64,000 bases of DNA from Aurantiochytrium sp. KH105 (lineage: Eukaryota > Sar > Bigyra > Thraustochytrida > Thraustochytriidae), in assembly GCA_003116975.1 (NCBI GenBank), contig BGKB01000043.1:1-64000 (forward strand). Reading direction: 5' to 3'. The position numbers were made by a program, and so were the translations under genes. The notes beneath the pieces were generated by a model. The model did not search any database. It was not told the DNA's origin and was given only the letters and a program-made list of their open reading frames with translations. Shown piece by piece: positions 31,237-41,158 of this stretch. Every line of letters starts with the position of its first letter. Positions within the stretch are counted from its first letter, which is position 1.

Positions 31237-31971
31237 TTAGATACGCCAGCCGCTACCGCCGCCTCCTCGAGAGCTGCCGGGCCCAGCAGATGGCACCGAA
31301 GGCCCGGGCTGCGATCCAGGCAGAGGAGGCCTCTCGCCATGGGAACGGTCACTATTATGGCTATTGTGGCTACCGCGATGATGGTCCCCACGATGCTCGC
31401 CGTTGCCGCCTCGCGAACGCATTCCTTTTGCGTGACTCTTGTACTCGAGGCGCACAAAGCCGGGCAGATCGAGGACGCGCTTGAGACCATCGCGAATGCG
31501 GTTCACCAAATGGGTGTCGTCGGCCGTTCGGTTCCAGATGGAGATGACGTCCTCGTGCGCGCGAATAGACAGCACAATGCCAGTGATCTCATCACCCACC
31601 TCAAACTGGTCACCAACTAGCGCAATGAGGAGCTGCTCCCAGATCAGGTTTGTGAGGCCCTTGACGAGACGCAGAATGACCTTGCCGCCGCGCTGATTGT
31701 CGCGCGCCTCCCAGATGGGCTTGATCATATTGCGAAAGAGGTGGATTTCGGTCGACACGGTGATGCTGCTCGGCTTGACGAGATAATTGTACACCTTGAA
31801 GAAGCCCTCGACGGTTTCAAAGGCCGCGATAGGCTTGATGCTCTTCTCGTACTCCTCCGCGGCCTGCGCCGTGCGGCTGTTCGCGTCGCGTTGCATGAAC
31901 CAAAAGCAAAACTTGCTCTGAAGGGCATGCTCGCCCGGGTACGGCGGCACTTGCACCGGAGTGGGGTCCAT
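31237..31971 (-). CDS. eIF4E2/4EHP-like cap-binding protein
   Basis: Binds the mRNA 5' cap. 4EHP-type members usually repress translation or take part in mRNA surveillance rather than initiation. The ATG chosen (MDPTPV) gives 244 residues and puts the core at about 18-185. Visible features: the EEYEKSIK segment with Tyr41 where canonical eIF4E has a cap-stacking Trp and 4EHP has Tyr; KPIWE with W87 and E88, the second cap-stacking Trp and the Glu that reads m7G; and ISIWN with W146. The dorsal-surface Trp of the VEDFW motif, used to bind YxxxxL-phi partners, is Phe58 here (VEGFF). The C-terminus is a Gly/His/Ser/Arg-rich tail absent from short family members. Family call firm; repressor role inferred. 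Confidence 0.92.
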   Translation of the reverse strand: MDPTPVQVPPYPGEHALQSKFCFWFMQRDANSRTAQAAEEYEKSIKPIAAFETVEGFFKVYNYLVKPSSITVSTEIHLFRNMIKPIWEARDNQRGGKVILRLVKGLTNLIWEQLLIALVGDQFEVGDEITGIVLSIRAHEDVISIWNRTADDTHLVNRIRDGLKRVLDLPGFVRLEYKSHAKGMRSRGGNGEHRGDHHRGSHNSHNSDRSHGERPPLPGSQPGPSVPSAGPGSSRGGGGSGWRI

Positions 31972-32941
31972 CGTTCCCGGTGTCTCTGCTCCGCCTTGTA
32001 CGCGGCCTCGCGCGCGCCGTGCTCCAGCAGCGAAGGAGGCAACGCTGTTGCGGGCTGGGCCCCTGCCGGATGCAAGCCGCTCGAGCTTGCGCGCGCTCGT
32101 TGACCACGAAATACAAGCAAGCAGAGAAGCGAAACAAGGTGCGCGGCAGGCCGTGCCTGCGCCGCGCCGCGCTGAAGGTCGGGTCCGGTCGCCGCGCCGC
32201 TGCGCCGCGCCGCGCTTCGTCAATCCAAAAAGTTACTAGTCAAACAATTGATCGATTGTTCGGGATTTGTTTGTTTGCTTATTTTTTATTTGGTGGCGAC
32301 TAGCAGTTTGTGGTCCTTTTCGCCTCCGTTTGCTCCTGTTGCCACCTCCTTTACTCGACTTGCACCTTTTCCCTCCCATCATTTTACAACACACAGAGCC
32401 TCCTCCTCCTCCTCCTTCACCATGGCTGCCATGACACGACGGCGAGCAAAAACAAAAGCTCGTGAGCTGCCAGCGAGCAAAGCTGCGGTTGTGATAAACC
32501 TTTTATGGAAAAACATGGTACGTATGATACGTAGATTGCAAAATACGATAAGAGAATGTGAATTGCTACAATGGGGGTAATTGGCGATGTGCGGCGAAAT
32601 CTTCTGACTCGCTCGCGACCCAAGCACGCGCGTACGCGTGCGTGGGCGTCGGAGACGATTTGATGTGATTTTGCCACATTGTGGTGAATTGGGAATGGGG
32701 CTCGCTCCACACTTGCGGAGACGAGCAGCACAACTTTCCTCCCGGACGCCTTGCTAAAGACAAAACCGGGGGAGTGCGCGGCAAATTATATGGGAAAAAG
32801 ACTAGTGCAGAGCAGGCGGTCTCTTACCTGACTGCCTACAGCTGACTGTCTGACTGTCTGTTTGTGTATACTTGTCTGTCTGACTGTAAATGTGAATGGA
32901 GTGTGGTGAGCGGGGGGTGGGGGGGCGCAAGTGAGATTGGC
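31972..32941. other. Intergenic, PP2C 3' end to 4EHP 5' end
   Basis: About 970 bp between two minus-strand genes. The part nearest the 4EHP start is GC-rich. 32240-32580 contains T-rich and TCC-repeat sequence. No supportable gene. Confidence 0.55.
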
Positions 32942-34855
32942 TTAGCCCCAATAGTGCATTTCGACCAATCGTGCCAGATCGACAACGATTACGCTAATGT
33001 CGTCATGCTTGGCACGGCGTGCGCGGCCGACCTTGAGAGCCTTGAGCTGGGCAACCGAGAGGTTGGCATTCTGCGCTGCGCGGCGCAGCGCCTCCTCAAC
33101 CAGTGCGTCGCTCGCTGTCTCGGGACTTCCGCCCTGACGTCGCAGCTCCTTACCTGCGAGATCGACAGCCTCCTGACTCGACATGACGTCCCACAGACCA
33201 TCCGTTGCCATGATGAGAAACTCGTCGACGCCCTTGCGCAACGTGCGAACCTGAACCTCGGGCGTGGCTGTGATGTAGGGTGGCGTGTAGGGTGGTGGGA
33301 CGTATCGCCCAGCTGCAGCGTCTTCCTCGGCGCCGCGCATGAACTCTGCATACTTGAGGTAAAAGTCTCCAAAAGCACGGGTGGGCTGCAATTTGCCCTT
33401 AATGTAGCACTGATCAGGATTGTTGACACGGCACACCACCACGTCCTTTTCATTGGGATGAGCGCGCTCCAAGAGCTCACGCTCGTGCGGCTCGCGGCAG
33501 TTGTGGTCGTTGCTCATGTCCAGAGCCACAAAAGAAGAATCGTGCTGAGGTCCCTCCTCGCTCGTCGGCTCGCCCGCGCGCATGTTTCCGCCGGTCAAAA
33601 GTCTCACGGCGTTGACGAAACGGTTGCTAGACTGGGCGCGAGATGAAGATCCGGACTCGCTGCTCGAGGAGGATTGGCCACTGGACGCCGCCTCTTTGGA
33701 AGCTTCTTCAGCGGCACCAGGGCGCGAGCGGTTCCGTTTGGCAAGGGCGGCAGCCTCCTTGACGAGGGTCTCTGTGTCGAGGTCCTCGGAAGGGAGATGG
33801 TCGTCGTCGTCGGCCTTGCCGGATTTGCGCATTTCGTAGATTTGGTTGAGAAGTTTGGCGCGCAAGGCTTCGGCCATAATAGGACTGAGGTTCTCCCCGA
33901 TGCTATCGCTGAGTGCGGCTGCGCCCATGAGCTCCTCAATGTTCCAGTCATGCATGTCGACTTCCGCCTCGGCCGACTGTTGGCCGCCGCCACGAGAGGA
34001 GGTGCGCTTGTGGAGCTGGGCTGCAGGGCTCGAGGTAGAGAGCTCAAAGCTCTCGCGGTTGACCGCTAGCACGGCGCGCGAATCACCTGCGTTGGCGACA
34101 AAGAGCATGCCGTCCACGACAAGCGTACCGAGTGCGCACGATCCGGCGCGCGTGTCGCGGCCGAAGCCGAGCTCAAAGGCACCAAACACTTTGACCATGT
34201 ACTGGCGATCGGTCCGCTCAAAGGCGGACTTGAGAGCGCGGGTGACGACGCGGCGGTCGACATGGCCCTCGTAGAGCTGGGGCTCGGACCCCGGGCGCTC
34301 GCCGAGATGGTTGCTGATTGCCTTTTCAACGTTGAGGTGCAGGTGCTTGCTGGCATAGTCGGAGCACTGCCAGCCGCCGTGGCCGTCAAAGACGGAGAAC
34401 CACCAGGCGCCGTTCGCAAAGCGCTCCATGTGGGTGCGGTCTTCGATGGGGCGGTTCGCCGGGTACTGCATGATGCTTGCGACGGAGCCGGGGCTGCGTT
34501 CGCGCGCCGAGACGGCCTTGGCCTGCGCCACGCTCCCGAGCGCCGCGCAGGCGAGGCCGCCGGCCGCCGCGAGAGTTGCAAACCGCTCGCGGCGCGACCA
34601 GGACCACGACGAGGACGACGACCCGCCGCTCCCGCCGCCGTGGCCTCCGTCCGCGAAGTCGCTCGCCGCGGCCGCTGCGCGCGGGACGCCGACCACCTCC
34701 ACGCGCTGCCCGCTCGCGTCCTGCGCGAAGAGCGCGCGCCGGCACTTGCCCTTGGGGTGCTGGCATCCATGCGCCACGGCGCCGCGCCTCGTGCACGGCC
34801 GCTTCGACAGCGCGCTCGCGGAGCACCTCCTCCCGGCCGTGCGGAACAGCGGCAT
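32942..34855 (-). CDS. PP2C-family phosphatase, pyruvate dehydrogenase phosphatase-like
   Basis: Mn/Mg-dependent Ser/Thr phosphatase. PDP members reactivate mitochondrial pyruvate dehydrogenase by dephosphorylation. The first in-frame ATG (MPLFRT) gives 637 residues. The first 30 are Arg/Ser-rich without acids, as in a mitochondrial presequence, and a hydrophobic Ala-rich stretch follows at about 86-105. PP2C landmarks: NRPIEDR (about 133), VFDGHGGW (about 155), [43 protein letters not shown] (about 550) and HDDISVIVV (about 617). Metal-binding Asp residues are in place. The DHN, LKYAEF and PPY-TPPY segments favour PDP over generic PP2C. A roughly 150-residue Ser/Glu/Asp-rich insertion splits the catalytic domain after the NAGDSR strand. 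Mitochondrial location and substrate are inferred. Confidence 0.9.
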   Translation of the reverse strand: MPLFRTAGRRCSASALSKRPCTRRGAVAHGCQHPKGKCRRALFAQDASGQRVEVVGVPRAAAAASDFADGGHGGGSGGSSSSSWSWSRRERFATLAAAGGLACAALGSVAQAKAVSARERSPGSVASIMQYPANRPIEDRTHMERFANGAWWFSVFDGHGGWQCSDYASKHLHLNVEKAISNHLGERPGSEPQLYEGHVDRRVVTRALKSAFERTDRQYMVKVFGAFELGFGRDTRAGSCALGTLVVDGMLFVANAGDSRAVLAVNRESFELSTSSPAAQLHKRTSSRGGGQQSAEAEVDMHDWNIEELMGAAALSDSIGENLSPIMAEALRAKLLNQIYEMRKSGKADDDDHLPSEDLDTETLVKEAAALAKRNRSRPGAAEEASKEAASSGQSSSSSESGSSSRAQSSNRFVNAVRLLTGGNMRAGEPTSEEGPQHDSSFVALDMSNDHNCREPHERELLERAHPNEKDVVVCRVNNPDQCYIKGKLQPTRAFGDFYLKYAEFMRGAEEDAAAGRYVPPPYTPPYITATPEVQVRTLRKGVDEFLIMATDGLWDVMSSQEAVDLAGKELRRQGGSPETASDALVEEALRRAAQNANLSVAQLKALKVGRARRAKHDDISVIVVDLARLVEMHYWG

Positions 34856-34861
34856 CCTCTC

Positions 34862-34970
34862 CGCCACGCCACGCCACGCCACGCCACGCCACGCCACGCC
34901 ACGCCACGCCACGCCACGCCACGCCACGCCACGCCACGCCACGCCACGCCACGCCACGCCACGCCACGCA
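34862..34970. repeat. (CGCCA)n pentanucleotide array at a gene start
   Basis: About 21 nearly perfect 5-bp units, reading GGCGT on the minus strand. The array ends about 6 bp upstream of the PP2C ATG, so it lies in that gene's 5' leader or core promoter. The upstream in-frame extension has no ATG, so translation of the repeat is unlikely. Confidence 0.95.
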
Positions 34971-34972
34971 AC

Positions 34973-35017
34973 GCGCGTCGAGTCGCGTCGAGTCGCGTCG
35001 AGTCGCGTCGAGTCGAA
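34973..35017. repeat. 10-bp repeat (CGCGTCGAGT)n
   Basis: About four 10-bp units adjoining the CGCCA array. Confidence 0.9.
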
Positions 35018-35297
35018 CGAGCGCACGACCGACCGACCGGCCGGCCGTCCGGATGACCGACCGAGCGAACGAGCACTGACGAGCCTCGACGCCCGAGCGA
35101 GCGCGCGTGCGACCGCGACTCCGCCGCTCTCGCCGGGCCGCGCGCCGCTGCGCCCGTCGCCTCCGCGCGCGCGCCTGTCCGCCGCCGCTGCTGCTGCTCC
35201 GCCGCGGGTTGGCTGTCTGCCGTGCTCCTTCTTTCCTTCTTTCCTTCTTTCTTTCCTTCTATCCGTGATTTTGCTCCTTCTTTGCCGGACAGAGTCT

Positions 35298-35299
35298 TG

Positions 35300-35339
<40 letters not shown>

Positions 35340-35356
35340 TTCTTCTTCTTCTTTTA
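35298..35356. repeat. (TTTC)n then (TTC)n run
   Basis: About nine TTTC units followed by about six TTC units. Confidence 0.9.
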
Positions 35357-35734
35357 CCAACTCACAGGCAGGCGCCGGCACTCGCTCTTCCCCTGCCAGT
35401 TCGGCGCTTCTCCGTTTCTTGGACGAGTGAGTGGTGGTTGGTTTGTTTGTTGACTTGTTTGTTATTTGGGGTGTGTGTCCCTGCTTGTGTTTGTTTGTTT
35501 GCTTGTTTGTTGCAGTTGGTGGCGAGGCGGAGGCCGCTGCTTCCTTCCGAGGCACCTGCCTTCCTCCCGCCTCCAACTCGAAGGTGGCTGCTGCTTGCTT
35601 TCTTTCCGGTTTGCCGCACTTGCGCCGCGCTTTCGCCCACTTGCGCCGCCGCTTCCGCACTGTGCGAACGGCTGGCTGCCCCGCGCCATAGAACCCTCCG
35701 CCTCGCAGACGCGAGCTCGCGGGGTTTATCCCTG

Positions 35735-35798
35735 CCTGCCTGCCTGCCTGCCTGCCCACGGGCCGTGCCGCCTGCACTGCGAGCGTCGCGCTGCGCTC

Positions 35799-35831
<33 letters not shown>

Positions 35832-35832
35832 C
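35735..35832. repeat. Two (CCTG)n arrays
   Basis: CCTG arrays at about 35735-35757 and 35803-35832, separated by unrelated GC-rich sequence. Confidence 0.88.
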
Positions 35833-36093
35833 GCTGGCGCCGCTCGTCGTCGCGAGGCGGTCGGTGGCCACAGAGGACGGCGACCAGCACGCAAGAGCTG
35901 CTTCCGTTGCACAGAGTATAGCCTATCGGCGGGACCTCGATCGATACCTTCATCGTCATTCATCGACCAAGTCCATTCTTGTCGAGAATGTCGAGCATGC
36001 GCAACGCAATGCGAGGGGGGACAAGCTGCCAGCTGCTGGGCGCTGCCATGAGGAGAAAGCGCGCGGGGACACAAGTGCGGCGCGGCTCGAGTT

Positions 36094-36133
36094 GCTTTGG
36101 CTAGCTTTGGCTAGCTTTGGCTAGCTTTGGCTT
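36094..36133. repeat. 10-bp tandem repeat, four copies
   Basis: Four units of GCTTTGGCTA, the last ending in T. Confidence 0.92.
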
Positions 36134-36221
36134 GCTTGGAAGTGGGTGGATGGATGGGCATTCATTCATTGGTTCATTCATTCGTACGGCCATTCTTGTG
36201 CGCGGATGCAGATGGATGGAG

Positions 36222-36255
36222 GGAAGGATGGAGGGAGGGAGGGAGGGAGGGACGG
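36222..36255. repeat. (GGAG/GGGA)n microsatellite
   Basis: Purine-rich tetranucleotide run of about six units. Confidence 0.8.
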
Positions 36256-37116
36256 GAGGCACCTGCAGCTGCAGCTGCTCGCTCTCTACCAGCCAAGGGC
36301 ACGTGACGAAGTAGGACTACACGCGCACTTGGAAGCCGTCTGGCAAGTCTTGGCCCGAGTCCAGGCCGCTCGCGGGAATCATCAGCCATTCAAATAGACT
36401 TGGTAGAACCACGTGGCTACACCAGTCACTTGCGCCAGAAAGCCGCTCTGCGGAGCCAGATGCTCGTGTTGTTCGGGTGGAGCGAGAATTGAGAGCCGAG
36501 TGTAATTGGGTTTCGTATTCACACAAAGACTCGAGATGCGCACTTCTTGTCATCTGCCAGTGTTGCATGGTGATGACCCAAACATAAAATGAATGGTGGG
36601 CTTGCTCCTCGTTCGCCCATCTTCTTTCTTGTTGGACTTTTGCAGAAAGATGTCGCAACATGCAAGCTTCAAGCTTCGCTTCTTTATACATGACGACGAA
36701 CAATCGGACGAACGAGTGAATGTGCTTGCTTTCTGAGAAAGAAAGTCTCTTATTTTCTTATTGATAATCGCCTTGCTGGTTTTGGACTTGTGGTGGTGAG
36801 GAGGGAACGCGGGCTTGTTCCGCTTCTGCGTCGTGCAAAAGAGGGAAACCAAAGCAAAAGCAAAATCAAAATCAAAGAGAACCTTTGACATCGACACCGT
36901 TGTGAATCAAAGTTGTGAACATACAAATTATGTACGCAGCAGGCCGGCCTGTTGTTGAAATAAAAAAGACAAATGAAGCAAACCGTGCCGCCTGCTTGGG
37001 CGGGGCCAGGAGCTTGCTAATGGTCCTGCGCTTGTGATCCGCGATCGGATGCGCATGCCGTTCGTGCGTGTGTGCCGTCAAATGAACTCACCTATTTCCG
37101 CTCCTAAAAATCAAAG

Positions 37117-37137
37117 TAGGCCTAGGCCTAGGCCTAG
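37117..37137. repeat. Palindromic (TAGGCC)3 repeat
   Basis: Three TAGGCC units plus a terminal TAG form a perfectly self-complementary sequence about 210 bp upstream of the membrane-protein start codon. Confidence 0.9.
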
Positions 37138-37346
37138 CAAAAGGGACTACAGTAACTAGCGGAGTGCAAACCTTGTGCAAGGCGCGGAGCTGTCGGCTTT
37201 GCGCAGTACCGAGTGCGACCATCTGCCATCGATACTGCTCACCCTATCAGCGGGCATCTCGGTGAGACGCTCGCTCTGCGCCCGACCGCCGTCCTAACAA
37301 AGTGCTCATCTTGCGCTCGGTGTCTCGGAGGCCGGGCGACGCGAGC

Positions 37347-39161
37347 ATGTTCAAACGCGTGAACTCGCAGGCTGCCAGGGGCAGCAACGCCGATGGAGAG
37401 ACCACAACGCGCGCAGCGCGCAGCGGCAGCGGCGGCGGAACAGATGGACGTGGTGACTTCAAAGGCAGCTCTGGACCCGAGGACATTGCACCCCTGGGCA
37501 TTTCGTCGTCGTCGTCGTCGTCAGTGTCGGTGCCAGCGTCGTCGCCGCCGTCTTCACCCTTGACAAGCTCGCAAAATGCCTTTGCATCTTCAAGTGGAAA
37601 AGAACAGCACATTGGCGGACCAGCAGAACACGAGGAAATTGGTCTTCTCGAAAAGCTTGCTTCGCCCGTAGTGCACGATCACTCTTCCGGTGAAATCTCT
37701 CAACTGCATCTTCACCACCATGCACCTCTAAATCTCGGCGATGATCGGAGCACTGCAACGCGAAGCTGTCGCTGCTCTCCGGTAGGTATCCGATCGTGCG
37801 CCGAGGTATTCCGTGCCGAAGGCTTTTTGCTACGCAACGAAGACTTTCCACTCCAGGTCGAAATGTACCTCGTGTGCTCCGCCGTGACGATCCTCCTCAT
37901 TCGCGTCGGTTTGTACGCCACAGGGTATCCACAACTCGGCGGCAATGGCATTCACATCGCCCATATGCTCTGGGGAGGTCTTCTCATGTTTGCATCGCAA
38001 TTACTGAGCTTTGGGTTTCTCGGTCGTCGCGTGCAGCGCCTTGCAGCAATTCTGGGTGGAATTGGCTTCGGGACCTTTATTGACGAGCTTGGCAAGTTTA
38101 TCACCTCGGACAATGACTACTTTTTCAAGCCGACGCCTTTTATTTTGTATATTGGTTTCTGCGCGCTCTTTGTCGTGCTCAAAATTGTCGAACCCTTCTT
38201 TAGCCCTGAGCGCTTTACCACGTCAGAGAATTTGGCCAACGCCATGAACCTCATGAGTGTACACTCGACGGCGGGCCTGTCCAAGGAGAGTAGACTTGTT
38301 CTCATTGAGCTTCTCGAGGGATGTGACGCGAATCATCCATTGGTGCAACCTCTCCGCGAGTACGTGCATCTCCCGCACTCTGCCATGGGCATTCCACCTT
38401 CTCGCGAGCACTACTATCTCCAGTTCCGCAAGTGGATCTCCGCAAAGTACGCCGCCTTTACACGCAATCGCTGGGCTACCTACGTTGTCAATGGGTTCTT
38501 CATTCTGCAATGCCTCACGCAAATGTTTGATCTACTCTACCTATTGCTTGATGGCTCATACTATCGCAATATTGACCCCAAGACGGGCAACGTTGCCACT
38601 TCAGAAGACACTGGGGGTCAGCATTCAATTCCAGACGAGACGGACTTTGCAGACCATTTGCTTGTTTCGCCAGTGATGAAGTTTTTACGTGAAATCTCAA
38701 GCGGTAAGCTCTCGGACACGCTCTTGCTCGATGAAACCGACAAGGTCACGAAGCTCCACATTTTACAGCTCTTTGCCGTGAGCGTGTCTGCCTTTTGTGT
38801 TTTGTGCGGCGTATACTTTTTGTCTTCTTCGTGCCGGTGTCCCAATCCATTTCGTTGGCTTTGTGACCGCTGTCGTCTCTTTAGGAGATCAACCACACCC
38901 GCTACGCATTTTCGTTTCAGCGAAACATATTGGAATCGACGCAAGCGGGCTTTCATTTGGTTCCGAAGATCGATGCTCGTGCGCCTCTTTATTACAGACT
39001 CGCTTTCTCTTTATCACTCGCAGTTCATGGCTTTCGGGGACGTTGTTTTCACGCTCGCCATCGTCATGGCACTTAGCTTCATGGTGGCTCAAGAAGAATC
39101 TTCGGACCGCATGCGCCGATTGTCTGCAAGCGGCTCGCTCGATCTCGTCGGAGAGCCGTAG
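37347..39161 (+). CDS. Conserved multi-pass membrane protein, function unknown
   Basis: Predicted 604 residues from the first in-frame ATG (MFKRVN). The first ~150 residues are low-complexity, with a Ser run encoded by TCG repeats. Hydrophobic spans follow from FPLQVEMYLV onwards, at genomic positions about 37860, 37950, 38035, 38130, 38490, 38765 and 39040, suggesting six or seven membrane segments. Two blocks look conserved: HIAHMLWGG at the second span and GFGTFIDELGKFITSDNDYFF at the third, with a His in the membrane and several acidic residues in a loop. I have the impression of similar blocks in uncharacterised bacterial integral membrane proteins, but cannot confirm it. A Cys-rich SSCRCPNP...CDRCR stretch follows the sixth span. 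Two acidic loops face one side. No function assigned. Confidence 0.85.
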   Translation: MFKRVNSQAARGSNADGETTTRAARSGSGGGTDGRGDFKGSSGPEDIAPLGISSSSSSSVSVPASSPPSSPLTSSQNAFASSSGKEQHIGGPAEHEEIGLLEKLASPVVHDHSSGEISQLHLHHHAPLNLGDDRSTATRSCRCSPVGIRSCAEVFRAEGFLLRNEDFPLQVEMYLVCSAVTILLIRVGLYATGYPQLGGNGIHIAHMLWGGLLMFASQLLSFGFLGRRVQRLAAILGGIGFGTFIDELGKFITSDNDYFFKPTPFILYIGFCALFVVLKIVEPFFSPERFTTSENLANAMNLMSVHSTAGLSKESRLVLIELLEGCDANHPLVQPLREYVHLPHSAMGIPPSREHYYLQFRKWISAKYAAFTRNRWATYVVNGFFILQCLTQMFDLLYLLLDGSYYRNIDPKTGNVATSEDTGGQHSIPDETDFADHLLVSPVMKFLREISSGKLSDTLLLDETDKVTKLHILQLFAVSVSAFCVLCGVYFLSSSCRCPNPFRWLCDRCRLFRRSTTPATHFRFSETYWNRRKRAFIWFRRSMLVRLFITDSLSLYHSQFMAFGDVVFTLAIVMALSFMVAQEESSDRMRRLSASGSLDLVGEP

Positions 39162-39451
39162 TCTGGGTCCATATTGGAACAAGAGGACAACGAAAAGAAA
39201 GGACTTTGAAAAAAATGAAGAAGAAGAAAAGAAGAAGACGGATTGGGACCAAGCGATGTGAGTCGTTACAAGTCCATGCTCTTGAATCGTAGCTATACCT
39301 GCATGTTGAATTTTTACATCAACTGCTTGAGAGAATTAATTTATCAAAAGGGGATTTGGACTTTGCCGCGTCGCGTCGCGTCGCGTCGCGTCGCCTCGGC
39401 TCGGATCCACTCGCACAAGTACAGACGGGCAAAACTAGTCCTCTGGGGACA
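39162..39451. other. Convergent intergenic spacer
   Basis: About 290 bp between the stops of the membrane protein and the TMEM42-like gene. Contains a (GTCGC)n pentanucleotide array at 39366-39395. Confidence 0.6.
39366..39395. repeat. (GTCGC)n pentanucleotide array
   Basis: Six perfect 5-bp units in a 3' intergenic spacer. Confidence 0.93.
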
Positions 39452-39986
39452 TCATGCCACCTTTTCCTTTGCAGCATCTTCCGCGACCACGGCTCGCTGG
39501 ATGCAGGCGATGCCAACGACTGTAATGACTGCGCCGGCAAGCCACGTAGACCCGACCTGCTCTCCGAATAAGAGCTGGCCCAGAGCTGAAGATGCGAGCA
39601 CATTGACTGCAGTGTTCGTCACTGTGCCAACAAGTGTTCCGGATCGCGAAAGCGCTTGCACATAGAGCGAGATCATGGCACCATTAAGACCCAGCATGGT
39701 AGCCGCAAAGGCCGCGCGAACCATCCATGTTGTTTGTACGTTTATTGCTCTTGCTGTCGAGGAATCGACGAGAGTCTTGAGCAGCGACTCGCTCACGACT
39801 TCGGCATCTTCTCCAAAAGCGACCTGCTCCACTCAAGATCACCGCTGCTCTCGTCAGTTTGGAAGCAAAGAGCCAGGGGACTCTTTGTCGTTTCTCCTCG
39901 ACTTGCCCTATTTATCTCCCCAAACCTACCTTGCCGGCTGCTGCCGCCACCGCCGCGCACAGACCAGAGGCAACAGCCTCGCGCAT
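39452..39986 (-). CDS. TMEM42-like four-helix membrane protein, spliced
   Basis: Two exons join in frame. Exon 1 is 39986-39930 (ATG, 19 codons, Ala-rich). The intron is 39929-39824 (106 bp, GTAGGT...GAGCAG). Exon 2 is 39823-39452. The product is 142 residues. The splice restores one hydrophobic helix running into GKVAFGEDAE, matching the family's AKLAFG segment. Exon 2 then supplies MVRAAFAATMLGLNGAMISLYVQAL, a Thr/Ser/Asn-rich helix (GTVTNTAVNVLASSALGQLLFGE) and a last helix ending GIACIQR. This is the TMEM42 half of the EamA/DMT transporter superfamily, usually about 140-160 residues and of unknown function. Likely an endomembrane protein. The intron call rests on continuous homology across both sites and consensus GT/AG. 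Confidence 0.85.
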
Positions 39987-40411
39987 AATGTTTGTTCTTT
40001 TGATTGATTTGATCTTCGTTATGAGATTGAAAAATCCGGTGAAACAATTTTTTATTTTTATTTTTTTTATTTTTATAAAAATGACATCAGCAATGATCCC
40101 TTCGCTTTTGAGCCGTCAAAGAGAGCCAATTGAGGACAGGAACACGGTAAAGAAAGCATGCTGAATGCTAGTTCAAGTTTGTCTTGAGAAAAAGAATCCC
40201 AGCGTATCGTTTTATTTGTAAATATCGCTTGATCCTTGGGGGTTAGGTAGGTAGGTCGGTCTAGCAAACAAAAGTTGTCGCAAATTCGCCCACGCAATGC
40301 CGACCGCTTTGTTCTTCTCCTGCAGAGCGAGATACGAGTCCTGCGCACCCAGGTACTCGAGAACAAAAAGTAAACGAACAAAAGAAAATGGTTGGTATTG
40401 GAAACCAAGGT
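39987..40411. other. Intergenic, TMEM42-like start to PH-gene stop
   Basis: About 425 bp with an A/T-rich stretch at about 40040-40080. No gene seen. Confidence 0.55.
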
Positions 40412-41158
40412 TTACACAAGGTTGGACAAGACGGCGCGGCCGAGGGGCTTCTTGCCACTTTGGAAGGCGGAGCGGTCCTTGTAGTAGTTCCAGTTCACAG
40501 CGTCGACAAAGTAGTCCTTCTTGCCAATGCGCATAATGTAGCCTTCGACATCTTCGTCGGCGCCGTCATCAACGGCACTATCGGCATCATCGTCATCCAG
40601 TTCGTTATCCGTGCCGTCAAGCTCGTCTGGATAGTCCTCCATTTCGCTTGCAATCATGTCGTCTTCGGCGTCCTCTTCCTCGGTAGCACTGTCGTACGAT
40701 TCTGCTTTGGCTCCTTTGCGCGTGCCACGAAGGCGCCTCTCCATGGTGTCCTTGCGCGCACGATTGCCTGTGCCAAAAACGTCGCGTTTGACAAAAGCAC
40801 GGAGGTCCTCGCCTTGTTTGTGTTCGCGTCCATGGGCTTTCAGCTGGTTCGACCCGCCTGCCTTGATCACTTCCATGGCCTGGATCCAGCCCTCGGCGAC
40901 TTCCTGGCTCTCGGCCTGAAGATACATGGGCTCGTGGTCGGGTCCGGTGATACAGATTCCGCCTTCTTCGCCAAGCTCACGAAGCACACTAATGCTCGTG
41001 TGCTTGGTGATCTGGATGGATCCCTTGATGGGCGAGCCCTTTTTCTCGCAGAACTGCAACTCGCCATCGGTCGTAAGCATAAAGTAGCGACGTTTCCAGT
41101 TCTTACCACTCTGCATTGCCCGCTTCTTCAGGTAACCCTGAATCATGATGATCGCCAT
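40412..41158 (-). CDS. PH-domain protein with acidic C-terminal region
   Basis: Predicted 248 residues. A pleckstrin-homology domain fills about residues 5-100. It begins IQGYLKKRAMQSGKNWKRRYFML, with the Lys/Arg pattern of the beta1-beta2 loop that often contacts phosphoinositide phosphates. It ends with an amphipathic helix containing the family-typical Trp (EVAEGWIQAMEVI). A basic linker (about 110-155) and a very acidic Asp/Glu stretch (about 160-205) follow. The last 40 residues (EGYIMRIGKKDYFVDAVNWNYYKDR) form a separate compact segment I do not recognise. Likely a peripheral membrane adaptor; lipid preference is not predictable. The start is the first ATG before the PH fold. The coordinate follows frame arithmetic and could be off by one base. 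Confidence 0.85.
   Translation of the reverse strand: MAIIMIQGYLKKRAMQSGKNWKRRYFMLTTDGELQFCEKKGSPIKGSIQITKHTSISVLRELGEEGGICITGPDHEPMYLQAESQEVAEGWIQAMEVIKAGGSNQLKAHGREHKQGEDLRAFVKRDVFGTGNRARKDTMERRLRGTRKGAKAESYDSATEEEDAEDDMIASEMEDYPDELDGTDNELDDDDADSAVDDGADEDVEGYIMRIGKKDYFVDAVNWNYYKDRSAFQSGKKPLGRAVLSNLV

Larger units (their letters stand above)
34856..37346. other. Divergent intergenic region, PP2C to membrane protein
   Basis: About 2.5 kb, dominated by microsatellites between 34862 and 36300 and AT-richer from 36500 to 37080. No recognisable gene. A 30-codon minus frame at about 35957-36049 looks faintly coding but has no support. Confidence 0.6.

Noticed and set aside
34856-35026. N-terminal extension of the PP2C protein with repeating Trp-Arg-Gly-Val-Ala
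   Set aside because: The extension has no ATG (it begins at GTG) and is only the GGCGT array read in frame. The first ATG is at 34855.
37780-37790. GTAGGT splice-donor-like site inside the membrane-protein gene
   Set aside because: The reading frame continues through it into the first membrane segment within about 30 bases, too short for an intron.
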